A stretch of DNA of 64,000 nucleotides, from positions 411,325 through 475,324 of the forward strand of contig NZ_JAAFIX010000002.1 of assembly GCF_013297935.1 (NCBI RefSeq), given 5' to 3'. The first letter of the stretch is position 1. Each line of letters begins with the position of its first letter. The notes below the pieces were generated by a model. That model worked only from the letters and a program-made list of their open reading frames with translations. It made no database searches and was not told the DNA's origin. Both the position numbers and the translations under genes were made by a program. Below are positions 55,812 through 64,000 of this stretch, one piece after another. The DNA comes from Rhodoferax sp. GTDB taxonomy: Bacteria > Pseudomonadota > Gammaproteobacteria > Burkholderiales > Burkholderiaceae_C.

Positions 55812-56564
55812 TCAGCGCCAGCGGGCTTCGATGCGGGCGTATTCGCCGTTTTTGCGGATGGTGTCCAGCCCCGCATCGAACTTGGCAATCAAGGGCTCCA
55901 CACCCGGATATTTCTTCGAGAATGAGAGGTACAGGCTGGGCTCCAGCAATACGCCGCGCAGCCGGAAGCTCTGGCCCAGCGTCGGGTTGTTGGAAGCGAT
56001 CTCTGTGGCTACCCGGTCAAACACCAGCGCATAGTCCACCCGCCCGGCCACCAGCTTGCGCAAAGTCGTAAGGTCCGAGGTCGCCACATCCCGCACCATG
56101 GCGGGGTCACCATCAAAGGCGGCGCCATAGTCGTAGCCGTTGGTGACCCCCACCCGCTTGCCCCGCAAGGCTTGCACATTCATGGGGGCAGCAGAGCCAT
56201 CGCTGCGGCCGTAAATACCGATTCGGGCGCGAAACAGGTGGTATTTGTGCCACAGGTATTGGTCTTCGGTGCGGGAGTCGCGCAGGGTATCGAAACAACC
56301 GGCCAGCTTGCCCGCCTCCACCTCGCGCATACAGCGGGCATAGGGCAGCGGAACCAACTCCACCGGCACTCCTGCAGCCGCCCACGCGGCGCGGACCAGG
56401 TCCACCGCAAAGCCAGCAGGCTTGTCGGCCTGCACGTAGGAGTAAGGGCGCCAATCGTCTTCAGCACCAATGCGGATAGGGGTGCCACTCTGCTGGGCCC
56501 AAACCGCCGGCAGGGCAACGCCCGCCCACACCCACCCCAGCACCCATCTGACAACCGGATTCAT
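55812..56564 (-). CDS. Periplasmic solute-binding protein, SBP_bac_3 (amino-acid type)
   Basis: From ATG 56564 the protein is 250 residues: a signal peptide (cleavage near LPAVWAQ), then a type II binding-protein fold (IRIGAEDDWRPYSYVQADK, GFAVDLVRAAWAAAGV, GKRVGVTNGYDYG, ending YARIEARWR). There is no ABC permease nearby; instead it overlaps the response-regulator stop by 4 bp, so it is the third gene of the sensor-regulator operon. It may be an extracytoplasmic ligand sensor rather than an importer subunit. Confidence 0.87.
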   Translation of the reverse strand: MNPVVRWVLGWVWAGVALPAVWAQQSGTPIRIGAEDDWRPYSYVQADKPAGFAVDLVRAAWAAAGVPVELVPLPYARCMREVEAGKLAGCFDTLRDSRTEDQYLWHKYHLFRARIGIYGRSDGSAAPMNVQALRGKRVGVTNGYDYGAAFDGDPAMVRDVATSDLTTLRKLVAGRVDYALVFDRVATEIASNNPTLGQSFRLRGVLLEPSLYLSFSKKYPGVEPLIAKFDAGLDTIRKNGEYARIEARWR

Positions 56565-57325
56565 TGCGAAATCAGCCCCCGCACCGACGACAGCTGCCGC
56601 CGCGAGACCGACAACACTTCGTCCAGCCCCTGCAAACGCACGGCCCAACCCTCGCCCTCTTCCGTATCGAAATGCTTTTCCAGCGAGCGCACCATCTTGC
56701 GGGCCACCAGCGCGTTGCGGTGGATCCGGATGAACTGCTGGCTGTACTTTTCCTCCAAGTCATTCAGTGCGCCGTCCAGAATGTAGCTGCGGCTCGCGGT
56801 GCGAACGGTGATGTACTTGAGCTCCGCCTTGAAATAAAGCACCTGGGTCAGCGGCACCCTTTCGGTCCGGTTGCGCTCCTGGATGACCAGCACCTCTTCT
56901 GATGCCAAATCGGCCTGCAGCGCCCGTTTTGAATGCGCATAGCGCTCTGCTTTTTGTAGCGCCAGCTGCAGCCGCTCCAAGCGCACAGGTTTGGTCAGGT
57001 AGTCCACGGCCTCCAGGTCAAAGGCGGCCACTGCGTGCTCGGCGTGCGCGGTCACAAACACAATGGCAGGCGGATACGGCAAGGCGCGCAAGGTGTTGGC
57101 CAGCGACAGACCGCTGTCACCCGGCATGTGAATGTCCAGAAAAACGACATCTACCGGCTGCTGGCGCATGAGGGCTGCGGCCGACTCGGCATTCGGCGCC
57201 TCCGCAGCGACGTGGACTGCCGGATGACTGCAGTCGCCCAGCAGCGTGCGCATGCGCGCGCGCGCCAAAGGCTCGTCGTCGACCAGCATGACCCTGAGAA
57301 GGGTGTCAGGCTGCATTGCAGTCAT
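56561..57325 (-). CDS. LytR/AlgR-type response regulator (REC-LytTR)
   Basis: The 254 residues have a receiver domain (acidic pocket VDDEPLAR, phospho-acceptor Asp64 in VFLDIHMPG, LTKPV lysine) and a C-terminal LytTR DNA-binding domain (VLYFKAELKYITVRT, FIRIHRNALVARKMV). Coupled by 4-bp overlaps to the kinase upstream and the binding protein downstream. Confidence 0.93.
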   Translation of the reverse strand: MTAMQPDTLLRVMLVDDEPLARARMRTLLGDCSHPAVHVAAEAPNAESAAALMRQQPVDVVFLDIHMPGDSGLSLANTLRALPYPPAIVFVTAHAEHAVAAFDLEAVDYLTKPVRLERLQLALQKAERYAHSKRALQADLASEEVLVIQERNRTERVPLTQVLYFKAELKYITVRTASRSYILDGALNDLEEKYSQQFIRIHRNALVARKMVRSLEKHFDTEEGEGWAVRLQGLDEVLSVSRRQLSSVRGLISQ

Positions 57326-58365
57326 AAAGGCACCTCCATGCGTACTTGGTACACACCGTCTTTTAATCCGCTTTTGAATTGTCCCTGCACATCATGCAAC
57401 AAAGCTAGGCGTTCTTGCACATTGCGCAGCGCCAGCCCATGCCCGTGTGCCCCCTGACCGGCAGGCACGGTGTTGGTGACCTTGATCAGCACCACCGAGC
57501 CCTTGCAGCGTGTCGAAATTTTGACATCCGCACCCGTCGGGCTGGGCTCCACCCCATGGCATACCGCATTTTCAACCAGCGGCTGCAAAATCAAGGGCGG
57601 CAGGCGCGCAGCATCGGCCAGCGGGTCCAGGTCCCACTGCACCCGAAGGCGGTCCCCGAATCGCACTTGCTCGATGGCCAGGTAGCGCTGCGCCAAGGTC
57701 AGCTCTTCGCCCAAGCTGACTGCGCTACTCGCGTCTTTGAGCGCGTGGCGGAACAAATCGCTCAAATCCTCCAGCAGCGCCTCTGCCTTGGCCGGCTCTG
57801 CGCGCACCAAGGCAATGGCGCTGTTCAGGGTGTTGAACAAGAAATGGGGACGGATGCGGGACTGCAGCTCGGCCAGTCGGGCCGCGGTGTCTGCCGGGGT
57901 GCGGCTCTTGGCTCGCATTACCAGCGCAGCCACCAACAAGCTCGACAACAGTGCGCCGGAGAACACACTGGCCACCCATGGAACGCGCTCCAACAAGCCG
58001 GTGAGTGCCAGCAAACCGCAGCCATAGCCTCCCGCAATGCCGCCCAGGCCCACGGCCAACCCGTACTGCACCGCTTTGGGCTTGCCCGCCAGCCAGCGCT
58101 TGGCAATGCAGGCCGACAACAACCACGCCAAGGTGCCGGGCAATGCCGCACCGGTGACGAGTGCCAGGCGGGCCACCCAGTCCCATAGGCTACTGGCACC
58201 ATACATGCTGGCAACCGCCAGGGAAACCTCCACAAACAACACCGCCCGCAACACGACCCCGATGTGGCAGGCATCAAACACCAGCACCGGTGCAGACGCA
58301 GGCGAGGCGGGCACCTCGCGCGGGGTCAGGTCTTGGAACGTCGATAATATTTGGTTGTCGTTCAT
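57322..58365 (-). CDS. LytS-type sensor histidine kinase
   Basis: From ATG 58365 (MNDNQILSTFQDLTPREV) the protein is 347 residues with about four membrane helices (30-145), then a His-kinase domain with H174 in IRPHFLFNTLNSAIALV and an ATPase N-box LQPLVENAVCHG; G-box sequence HGHGLALRNVQERL. The longer frame to 58482 would overlap divergent argH, so I reject it. It phosphorylates the downstream LytTR regulator. Confidence 0.9.
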   Translation of the reverse strand: MNDNQILSTFQDLTPREVPASPASAPVLVFDACHIGVVLRAVLFVEVSLAVASMYGASSLWDWVARLALVTGAALPGTLAWLLSACIAKRWLAGKPKAVQYGLAVGLGGIAGGYGCGLLALTGLLERVPWVASVFSGALLSSLLVAALVMRAKSRTPADTAARLAELQSRIRPHFLFNTLNSAIALVRAEPAKAEALLEDLSDLFRHALKDASSAVSLGEELTLAQRYLAIEQVRFGDRLRVQWDLDPLADAARLPPLILQPLVENAVCHGVEPSPTGADVKISTRCKGSVVLIKVTNTVPAGQGAHGHGLALRNVQERLALLHDVQGQFKSGLKDGVYQVRMEVPL

Positions 58366-58405
58366 GTCCACCGGATTTTGACTCCATTCCTGAAAAGCGC
58401 CTCCC

Positions 58406-59857
<1,452 letters not shown>

Positions 59858-59892
59858 TTAAAGACAAGCAGCCTTAAGCCACTGCAATGCCT

Positions 59893-59925
59893 AGGCCATA
59901 ACCGACAAGGTTGTGGCCTTTTTTA
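59893..59925 (+). terminator. Intrinsic terminator after argH
   Basis: GGCCATAACC / GGTTGTGGCC stem (one mismatch) with a GACAA loop, followed by six T's. Confidence 0.85.
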
Positions 59926-59949
59926 TTCAAACTGCGTTCGGGGAGTCGG

Positions 59950-60699
59950 ATGTTGACGAAGCAGCCTCTGCGGGTGGTGACCTGGAATTGCAATGGTGCA
60001 CTACGGAAAAAGTGGCCCCGACTTGCCGAACTGCAAGCCGACCTGTATATCGTCCCAGAGTGTGAAGATCCTTCGCAAACCCGCGACTTCGCCTACAGAG
60101 CGTGGGCAAGCAACCACCTTTGGACTGGGATCAATAAAAACAAAGGGCTGGGAGTTTTTGCTTCTCCAGAACTAAAGCTGCAGCCAGTGAAGCTGGATCT
60201 ATCCCCGCTGGAGCTCTTCCTGCCCTGCATCGTGAACGACCGCTGGCCGCTGCTTGCCACTTGGACCAAGCAGGCCAATTCACCCAACTTTGGGTACATC
60301 GGACAACTTTGGAAATTTCTTCAAACACACCGAGAGTTTCTGCGTCACCCGCAAGCCATGCTCGTGGGTGACTTGAACAGCAACTCCATATGGGATGAGT
60401 GGGACCGATGGTGGAATCACTCCGATGTGGTACGCGAACTCTCTGAGTTGGGTCTCACTAGCTGCTACCACACACACTTTGGTGAAACGCAAGGCAAAGA
60501 ATCTCGCCCCACCTTCTTCCTGCAGCGCAAGGTCGCGAAGTCTTATCACATTGACTACGCATTTACTGCGGATCAGTGGTCGGTTCAAAGTGTCCATATC
60601 GGACAAGCTGCAGAGTGGCTACAGGACAGTGACCACCTCCCAATGGTGCTCGACCTCAACCCACGCGACAAGGCTGAATTACATAAAAATAACTGCTAG
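59950..60699 (+). CDS. Endonuclease/exonuclease/phosphatase-fold protein
   Basis: The 249-residue protein has the EEP pattern: VTWNCNGALRKKWP, IVPECED, VGDLNSNSIWDEW, and the C-terminal DSDHLPMVLDLNP (catalytic Asp-His). ATG 59950 follows GGGAG. The substrate could be DNA, RNA or a phosphoester; not decidable here. Base composition is visibly lower in GC than its neighbours, and the last codons (HKNNC) and the TAG stop come from the dispersed element, so it may be a recent arrival. Confidence 0.85.
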   Translation: MLTKQPLRVVTWNCNGALRKKWPRLAELQADLYIVPECEDPSQTRDFAYRAWASNHLWTGINKNKGLGVFASPELKLQPVKLDLSPLELFLPCIVNDRWPLLATWTKQANSPNFGYIGQLWKFLQTHREFLRHPQAMLVGDLNSNSIWDEWDRWWNHSDVVRELSELGLTSCYHTHFGETQGKESRPTFFLQRKVAKSYHIDYAFTADQWSVQSVHIGQAAEWLQDSDHLPMVLDLNPRDKAELHKNNC

Positions 60700-60741
60700 C
60701 CCCTACCCCACATGGTATTCACGCTACGAAATTAGTAGCGA
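60680..60741 (-). repeat. Degenerate dispersed element after the EEP gene
   Basis: On the minus strand it reads CTCGCTACTAATTTCGTAGC, then GTGAATACCATGTGGGGTAG, then GGGCTAGCAGTTATTTTTA. The arms and right half are clear, the core has diverged. It provides the TAG stop of the EEP gene. Confidence 0.6.
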
Positions 60742-60753
60742 GTGATCTGCGGG

Positions 60754-61812
60754 TCAGTTGTTCAGTACCCGCTCCAAATCGTCCGCCAGATGGTCCACTG
60801 CCTCTTCGGTGGTAGCCCAAGAGCACATAAACCGCGCGCCACCGCCGATGAAGGTGTAGAAGGTCCAGCCCAACGCCTTGAGGCGGGCAATGGCGGGTTC
60901 GGGCAGGTTGACGAACACGCCGTTTACCTCGGTGGGCAGCAGCAGCTCGGCACCGGCGATGCCGGCGATACGCTCAGACAGCCGGTGCGCCATGGCGTTG
61001 GCGTGGGCGGCGTGGCGCAGCCAGGTGCCATCGGTCAGCATGGCGAGCCAGGGGGCTGAGAGGTAGCGCATCTTGGAAGCCAGCTGCCCGGCCTGCTTGC
61101 AGCGGTAAGAAAACTCTTCGCCCAGCTTGCGGTCAAAAAATACAATCGCCTCGCCAATCGGCAGGCCCATCTTGGTGCCGCCAAAGCACAGCACATCCAC
61201 CCCTGCGCGCCAGGTGATGTCGGCCGGCGCCACCTTGAGGGCGGCCACGGCGTTGGCGAAGCGGGCACCGTCCATGTGCACCTTCAGGCCGTGTTCTTGG
61301 GCGATGCGGCTGATGCCGCTGATCTCCCCCTTCTGGTACACCGAGCCCATCTCGGTGGACTGGGTGAGCGTGACGACCTTGGGCCGGGGGTAGTGCACAT
61401 CGGTGCGGCGGGTGATGACTTCGAGCACGCCGGCCGAGGTGAGCTTGCCGTGGCGGTGCGGGGCAGAGAGCAGCTTGGAGCCGTTCGAGAAAAACTCGGG
61501 CGCGCCGCATTCGTCCGTCTCCACGTGGGCGGTGTCGCTGCAGATCACCGCTTGGTAGGACTGGCACAAGGACGCCAGCGCAATTGAGTTGGCAGCCGTG
61601 CCGTTGAACACAAAGAACACTTCGGCATCCGCCTCAAACACCTCACGAATGCGGTCGCAGGCCAAGCGGGTAGCGTCGTCATTGCCGTAGGACGCCGCAA
61701 AGCCGGTATTGGCGGCCATGAACGCCTGCATGGCCTCGGGGCAGATGCCGGAGGTGTTGTCGCTGGCGAATTGCAGGTGGTAACCGGGCGTGGTGGTGGT
61801 CAAAGTGGTCAT
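60754..61812 (-). CDS. ltaE: Low-specificity L-threonine aldolase
   Basis: A PLP enzyme cleaving threonine and allo-threonine to glycine and acetaldehyde. The 352-residue fold type I protein has FASDNTSGICPEAM, the PLP lysine in FGGTKMGLPIGEA and HMDGARFANAV. I use ATG 61812 (MTTLTTTTPGYH). Divergent from an XRE-cupin regulator, with 73 bp between. Confidence 0.93.
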   Translation of the reverse strand: MTTLTTTTPGYHLQFASDNTSGICPEAMQAFMAANTGFAASYGNDDATRLACDRIREVFEADAEVFFVFNGTAANSIALASLCQSYQAVICSDTAHVETDECGAPEFFSNGSKLLSAPHRHGKLTSAGVLEVITRRTDVHYPRPKVVTLTQSTEMGSVYQKGEISGISRIAQEHGLKVHMDGARFANAVAALKVAPADITWRAGVDVLCFGGTKMGLPIGEAIVFFDRKLGEEFSYRCKQAGQLASKMRYLSAPWLAMLTDGTWLRHAAHANAMAHRLSERIAGIAGAELLLPTEVNGVFVNLPEPAIARLKALGWTFYTFIGGGARFMCSWATTEEAVDHLADDLERVLNN

Positions 61813-61885
61813 GGCGGTGTAATATCGTTTTAGCGGATATTTCCGGTATATCGAACAAAAATCCATTTTACCGACCAACACGACG
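61813..61885. promoter_or_regulatory. Divergent ltaE / XRE-cupin control region
   Basis: The 73-bp gap has an AT-rich middle with CGGATATTTCCG and GGTATATCG-like partial symmetry (about 61838-61857), a plausible operator for the adjacent regulator. Individual promoter boxes are not clear enough to place. Confidence 0.35.
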
Positions 61886-62482
61886 ATGATGCAAGCCCCC
61901 TACCCTGTGCCCGCCAACGAAGGCCCACCCGCTGTGGGCCTGACGCTGCAAACCGCCCGTAAAGCGCAAAAGCTGTCGCTCGATGAGCTCTCCAAACGCG
62001 CGGGGGTGTCCAAGTCCATGCTTTCCGAGGTAGAGCGCAACCAGGCCAACCCGACAGTGGGTGTGCTCTGGCGCCTGGCCACGGCGCTGGGCATCAGCCT
62101 CACCGACCTGCTGGGCACTAGCACGGCAGGCAAGGCCCACCCCACCGTGGAGCTGGTGCCGGCCCACACCATTCCGGTGACCACCAGCCCCGACGGCAAG
62201 TGCACGCTGCGAATCCTGGGGCCGATTGCGTTGGCGGGCCGGGTGGAGTGGTACGAGTTGGCCGTGGAGCCCGGCGGAGTGCTGGCCTCTGAGCCGCACG
62301 AGGCGGGCGCACGCGAGCACCTGTCCGTCATCACCGGCAGCCTCACGGTGCAGGCCGCCGACAGCAGCAAACTCCTCAAAGCCGGTGACAGCGCGCGCTA
62401 CGCGGTGGATGTGCAGCACGCCATCAGCAACACCGGCAAAGGCATGGCCAAGGCGGTGCTGGTGGTAGAGCACCTGGGCTGA
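61886..62482 (+). CDS. XRE-family regulator with C-terminal cupin
   Basis: The 198-residue protein has an HTH (LQTARKAQKLSLDELSKRAG, SKSMLSEVERNQANPTV) and a C-terminal cupin_2 domain (about 125-195). Such regulators often sense a small metabolite through the cupin and control an adjacent operon, here probably ltaE. The ATG 61889 a codon later is also possible. Confidence 0.9.
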   Translation: MMQAPYPVPANEGPPAVGLTLQTARKAQKLSLDELSKRAGVSKSMLSEVERNQANPTVGVLWRLATALGISLTDLLGTSTAGKAHPTVELVPAHTIPVTTSPDGKCTLRILGPIALAGRVEWYELAVEPGGVLASEPHEAGAREHLSVITGSLTVQAADSSKLLKAGDSARYAVDVQHAISNTGKGMAKAVLVVEHLG

Positions 62483-62483
62483 A

Positions 62484-62550
62484 TTTTATATAAAAACAGG
62501 CTCTAGCCCCCGTCGAATATGCGCAAGAAGCTACTGAAACGATAGCAAAT
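62484..62550 (-). repeat. Dispersed element copy between the XRE-cupin and LysR genes
   Basis: The cleanest copy: on the minus strand TTTGCTATCGTTTCAGTAGC, then TTCTTGCGCATATTCGACGG, then GGGCTAGAGCCTGTTTTTAT. It fills the convergent gap and could act as a hairpin for both 3' ends. The LysR stop abuts it. Confidence 0.82.
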
Positions 62551-63452
62551 CAACCCTGCAGCTTCCAGGGCTCGCTCGCAAAGCGCTCGGCCAGAAAGTC
62601 CAGCAAAGCCCGCACTGCGGGCGAGAGGTGCTTGCGCGAGGGGTAGAGCGCGTAGATGGACATCATGGGCAGCTGCCAGTCCGGCAGCACCTGTTGCAAG
62701 CTGCCATCGGCCAAGTGCGGGCTGGCCAGGTAGGTGGGTTGCATGGCCACCCCGCCACCGGCGAGGGCAGCGCGCAGCAAGGCGGTGGCCTCGTTGGCAC
62801 TGAAGTGGCTGCCCACGTGCACCTCGGCGTGTTCATCCCCACGCTGCAGCTTCCACACGCTTTTGCCGAAGTTGGCGTAGCTCAGGCAACGGTGGGTCTG
62901 CAAGTCTGTGGGCTGCTGTGGCGTGCCCTGCTGTGCCAAGTAGCCGGGTGAAGCCACCAGCACCGAGGCACAGGGCGCCAACACCCGGCCGATGAGCGCC
63001 GGGTCCGGCTCAGCGCTGATGCGGATGGCCAAGTCGATGCGCGCCTCCACCAGGTTGAGTGCGCCTTCACTGGCATTGAGGTCGATCTTGAGTTGGGGGT
63101 AAAGCGCCAGAAAGACGGCAATTGCCGCCGCCAGCTCCGCATAAGCGAACGACATGCTGCAGGTCACCCGCAGTTGCCCGCGCAAGGCGCCGTCGTGGCG
63201 GCTGGTTTCTTCTTGCACGTTGTCCATCAGGGCCAGCATTTGTTGGCTGCGGCGCAGGCAGCTCTCGCCAGCGTCGGTGAGCGTGACGCTGCGGGTGGTG
63301 CGCTGCAAGAGCCGTGCACCCAGCCACTGCTCCAGCTCGGCCACGTAACGCGTCACCATGGCGCGGGACATGTCCAGCTTGTCGGCCGTGGCACTAAAGC
63401 TGCCACTCTGTGCCACCTCCACAAACACCTGCATGGCGGTCAAACGGTCCAT
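62550..63452 (-). CDS. LysR-family transcriptional regulator
   Basis: The 300-residue protein has an N-terminal winged HTH (VFVEVAQSGSFSATADKLDM, SRAMVTRYVAELEQWLGARL) and a C-terminal effector domain (LRVTCSMSFAYAELAAAIAV). Divergent from an MBL-fold gene, 129 bp apart, the usual LysR/target layout. Confidence 0.92.
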   Translation of the reverse strand: MDRLTAMQVFVEVAQSGSFSATADKLDMSRAMVTRYVAELEQWLGARLLQRTTRSVTLTDAGESCLRRSQQMLALMDNVQEETSRHDGALRGQLRVTCSMSFAYAELAAAIAVFLALYPQLKIDLNASEGALNLVEARIDLAIRISAEPDPALIGRVLAPCASVLVASPGYLAQQGTPQQPTDLQTHRCLSYANFGKSVWKLQRGDEHAEVHVGSHFSANEATALLRAALAGGGVAMQPTYLASPHLADGSLQQVLPDWQLPMMSIYALYPSRKHLSPAVRALLDFLAERFASEPWKLQG

Positions 63453-63581
63453 GATTTGCTCTATTTATGAAACAGTAATGGCCGGATTATCTGGTTTATC
63501 TGCGCGGATATTGAAATTAAAGTTCACTCCAACGCTGATGAGACCTCTTTCAAAGCGCCTAACTACCACCAGGAGTTCACC
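63453..63581. promoter_or_regulatory. Divergent LysR / MBL-fold control region
   Basis: AT-richer than surrounding coding DNA, as expected for a divergent promoter region. Several T-N11-A-like positions occur, but no single LysR box stands out. AGGAG lies about 5 bp before ATG 63582. Confidence 0.4.
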
Positions 63582-64000
63582 ATGATCCGCACTACCGTTA
63601 TCGCCGCATCGCTGGCCATCGCCTTCACCTCCCTGTCTGGCGCGGCCCACGCCCAGCAGCCACTCACCGTCAAGGTCTACAACACCGACGGCAACAGCTT
63701 CAACGTCAATTCCACACTGGTGTATGGCCAGAAAGACGCTGTCGTCATCGACGCCGGTTTCACCCGTGCCGACGGCTTGCGCATTGCCGCCAACGTACTC
63801 GACAGCGGCAAAGAGCTCACTACTATCTACGTGAGCCAGGCCGACCCCGATTACTACTTCGGTGTGGAAGCCTTGAAAGAAGTGTTCCCCCAGGCCGACG
63901 TGGTGACCACACCCGCCGTGCTGGGCAAACTCGCGCCCAAGCTGGCTGGCAAGGTCGCATTCTGGGGCCCCAAAATGGGTGCCAACGCCCCCCGCAAACC
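63582..64000 (+). CDS. Exported metallo-beta-lactamase-fold protein, 3' end outside window
   Basis: The first 139 codons are visible: a signal peptide (cleavage after GAAHAQ), then the MBL beta-strands (LTVKVYNTDGNSFNVNSTLV, DAVVIDAGFTRADGLRIA). At the place of the zinc motif HxHxDH the sequence is VSQADPDYYFGVE, so the metal-binding histidines appear replaced; either a non-metal or altered-metal subgroup. AGGAG precedes the ATG. Divergent from LysR, its likely regulator. Confidence 0.85.
   Translation, partial: MIRTTVIAASLAIAFTSLSGAAHAQQPLTVKVYNTDGNSFNVNSTLVYGQKDAVVIDAGFTRADGLRIAANVLDSGKELTTIYVSQADPDYYFGVEALKEVFPQADVVTTPAVLGKLAPKLAGKVAFWGPKMGANAPRK

Overview
The window is chromosomal DNA of a betaproteobacterium, most probably a member of the Comamonadaceae (Rhodoferax/Curvibacter-like). 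The grounds are gene order (fimV-truA-trpF-trpB-trpA-accD; lepA-lepB-DUF4845-rnc-era-recO-pdxJ-acpS-nagZ; rpmF-plsX-fabH-fabD-fabG-acpP-fabF-rpoE-rseA-rseB-degQ; hemC-hemD-hemX-hemY), high GC, and protein sequences typical of that family. Genus is inferred from memory of such sequences, not from a search. The window holds about 67 protein genes. I see no rRNA, tRNA, IS element, prophage or CRISPR array.

Layout. 1-6.9 kb (+): the end of fimV, then truA, trpFBA and accD. 6.9-13.1 kb: yggT, lysS, a YgjP-like metallopeptidase, an RluE-type pseudouridine synthase and small or envelope genes (chalcone-isomerase-like, DUF3820, SUI1-like, OmpA-like lipoprotein, FecR). 12.9-19.8 kb (+) is the most accessory-looking part: an unrecognised 75-residue ORF coupled to a 1337-residue membrane-bound Pls/PosA-type one-module NRPS, an atypical phosphopantetheinyl transferase, and an S8 protease ending in a GlyGly-CTERM sorting tail. 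Tail-to-tail with the protease, and overlapping it by 54 bp, is a rhombosortase gene, the expected processing enzyme for that tail. The rhombosortase is the last gene of the long minus-strand run 28.3->19.7 kb (lepA to nagZ to rrtA).

28.8-38.8 kb (-) carries the sigma-E stress module and the fatty-acid/phospholipid cluster. 38.9-44.1 kb holds yceD, maf, a tetrapyrrole-methylase-like protein, an SppA-like peptidase, a Rieske protein, a HAD phosphatase and rluC. 44.1-47.6 kb is rne with a leader of roughly 500 nt. 47.7-52.8 kb (-) has a GGDEF protein with a degenerate motif and the hem cluster; ppc is divergent from hemC. 55.8-58.4 kb (-) is a LytS/LytR-type two-component system whose last gene is a periplasmic solute-binding protein. 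The rest is argH, an AT-richer endonuclease/phosphatase-fold gene, a threonine aldolase divergent from an XRE-cupin regulator, and a LysR regulator divergent from a metallo-beta-lactamase-fold protein cut by the window end.

The most striking pattern not explained by genes is a dispersed ~55-65 bp element: a left arm like GCTAT-N7-ATAGC, a core like GCTGCTTGCGCA, then GGGGGCTAGAGG. I see about ten full or degenerate copies plus fragments. Four lie in frame inside conserved housekeeping proteins (trpF, fabD, sppA-like, hemD). Others supply the stop codon of acpS and of the endonuclease-like gene, run into the start of the YgjP-like gene, and sit in the rne leader. The reading frame used is constant for each orientation of the element.
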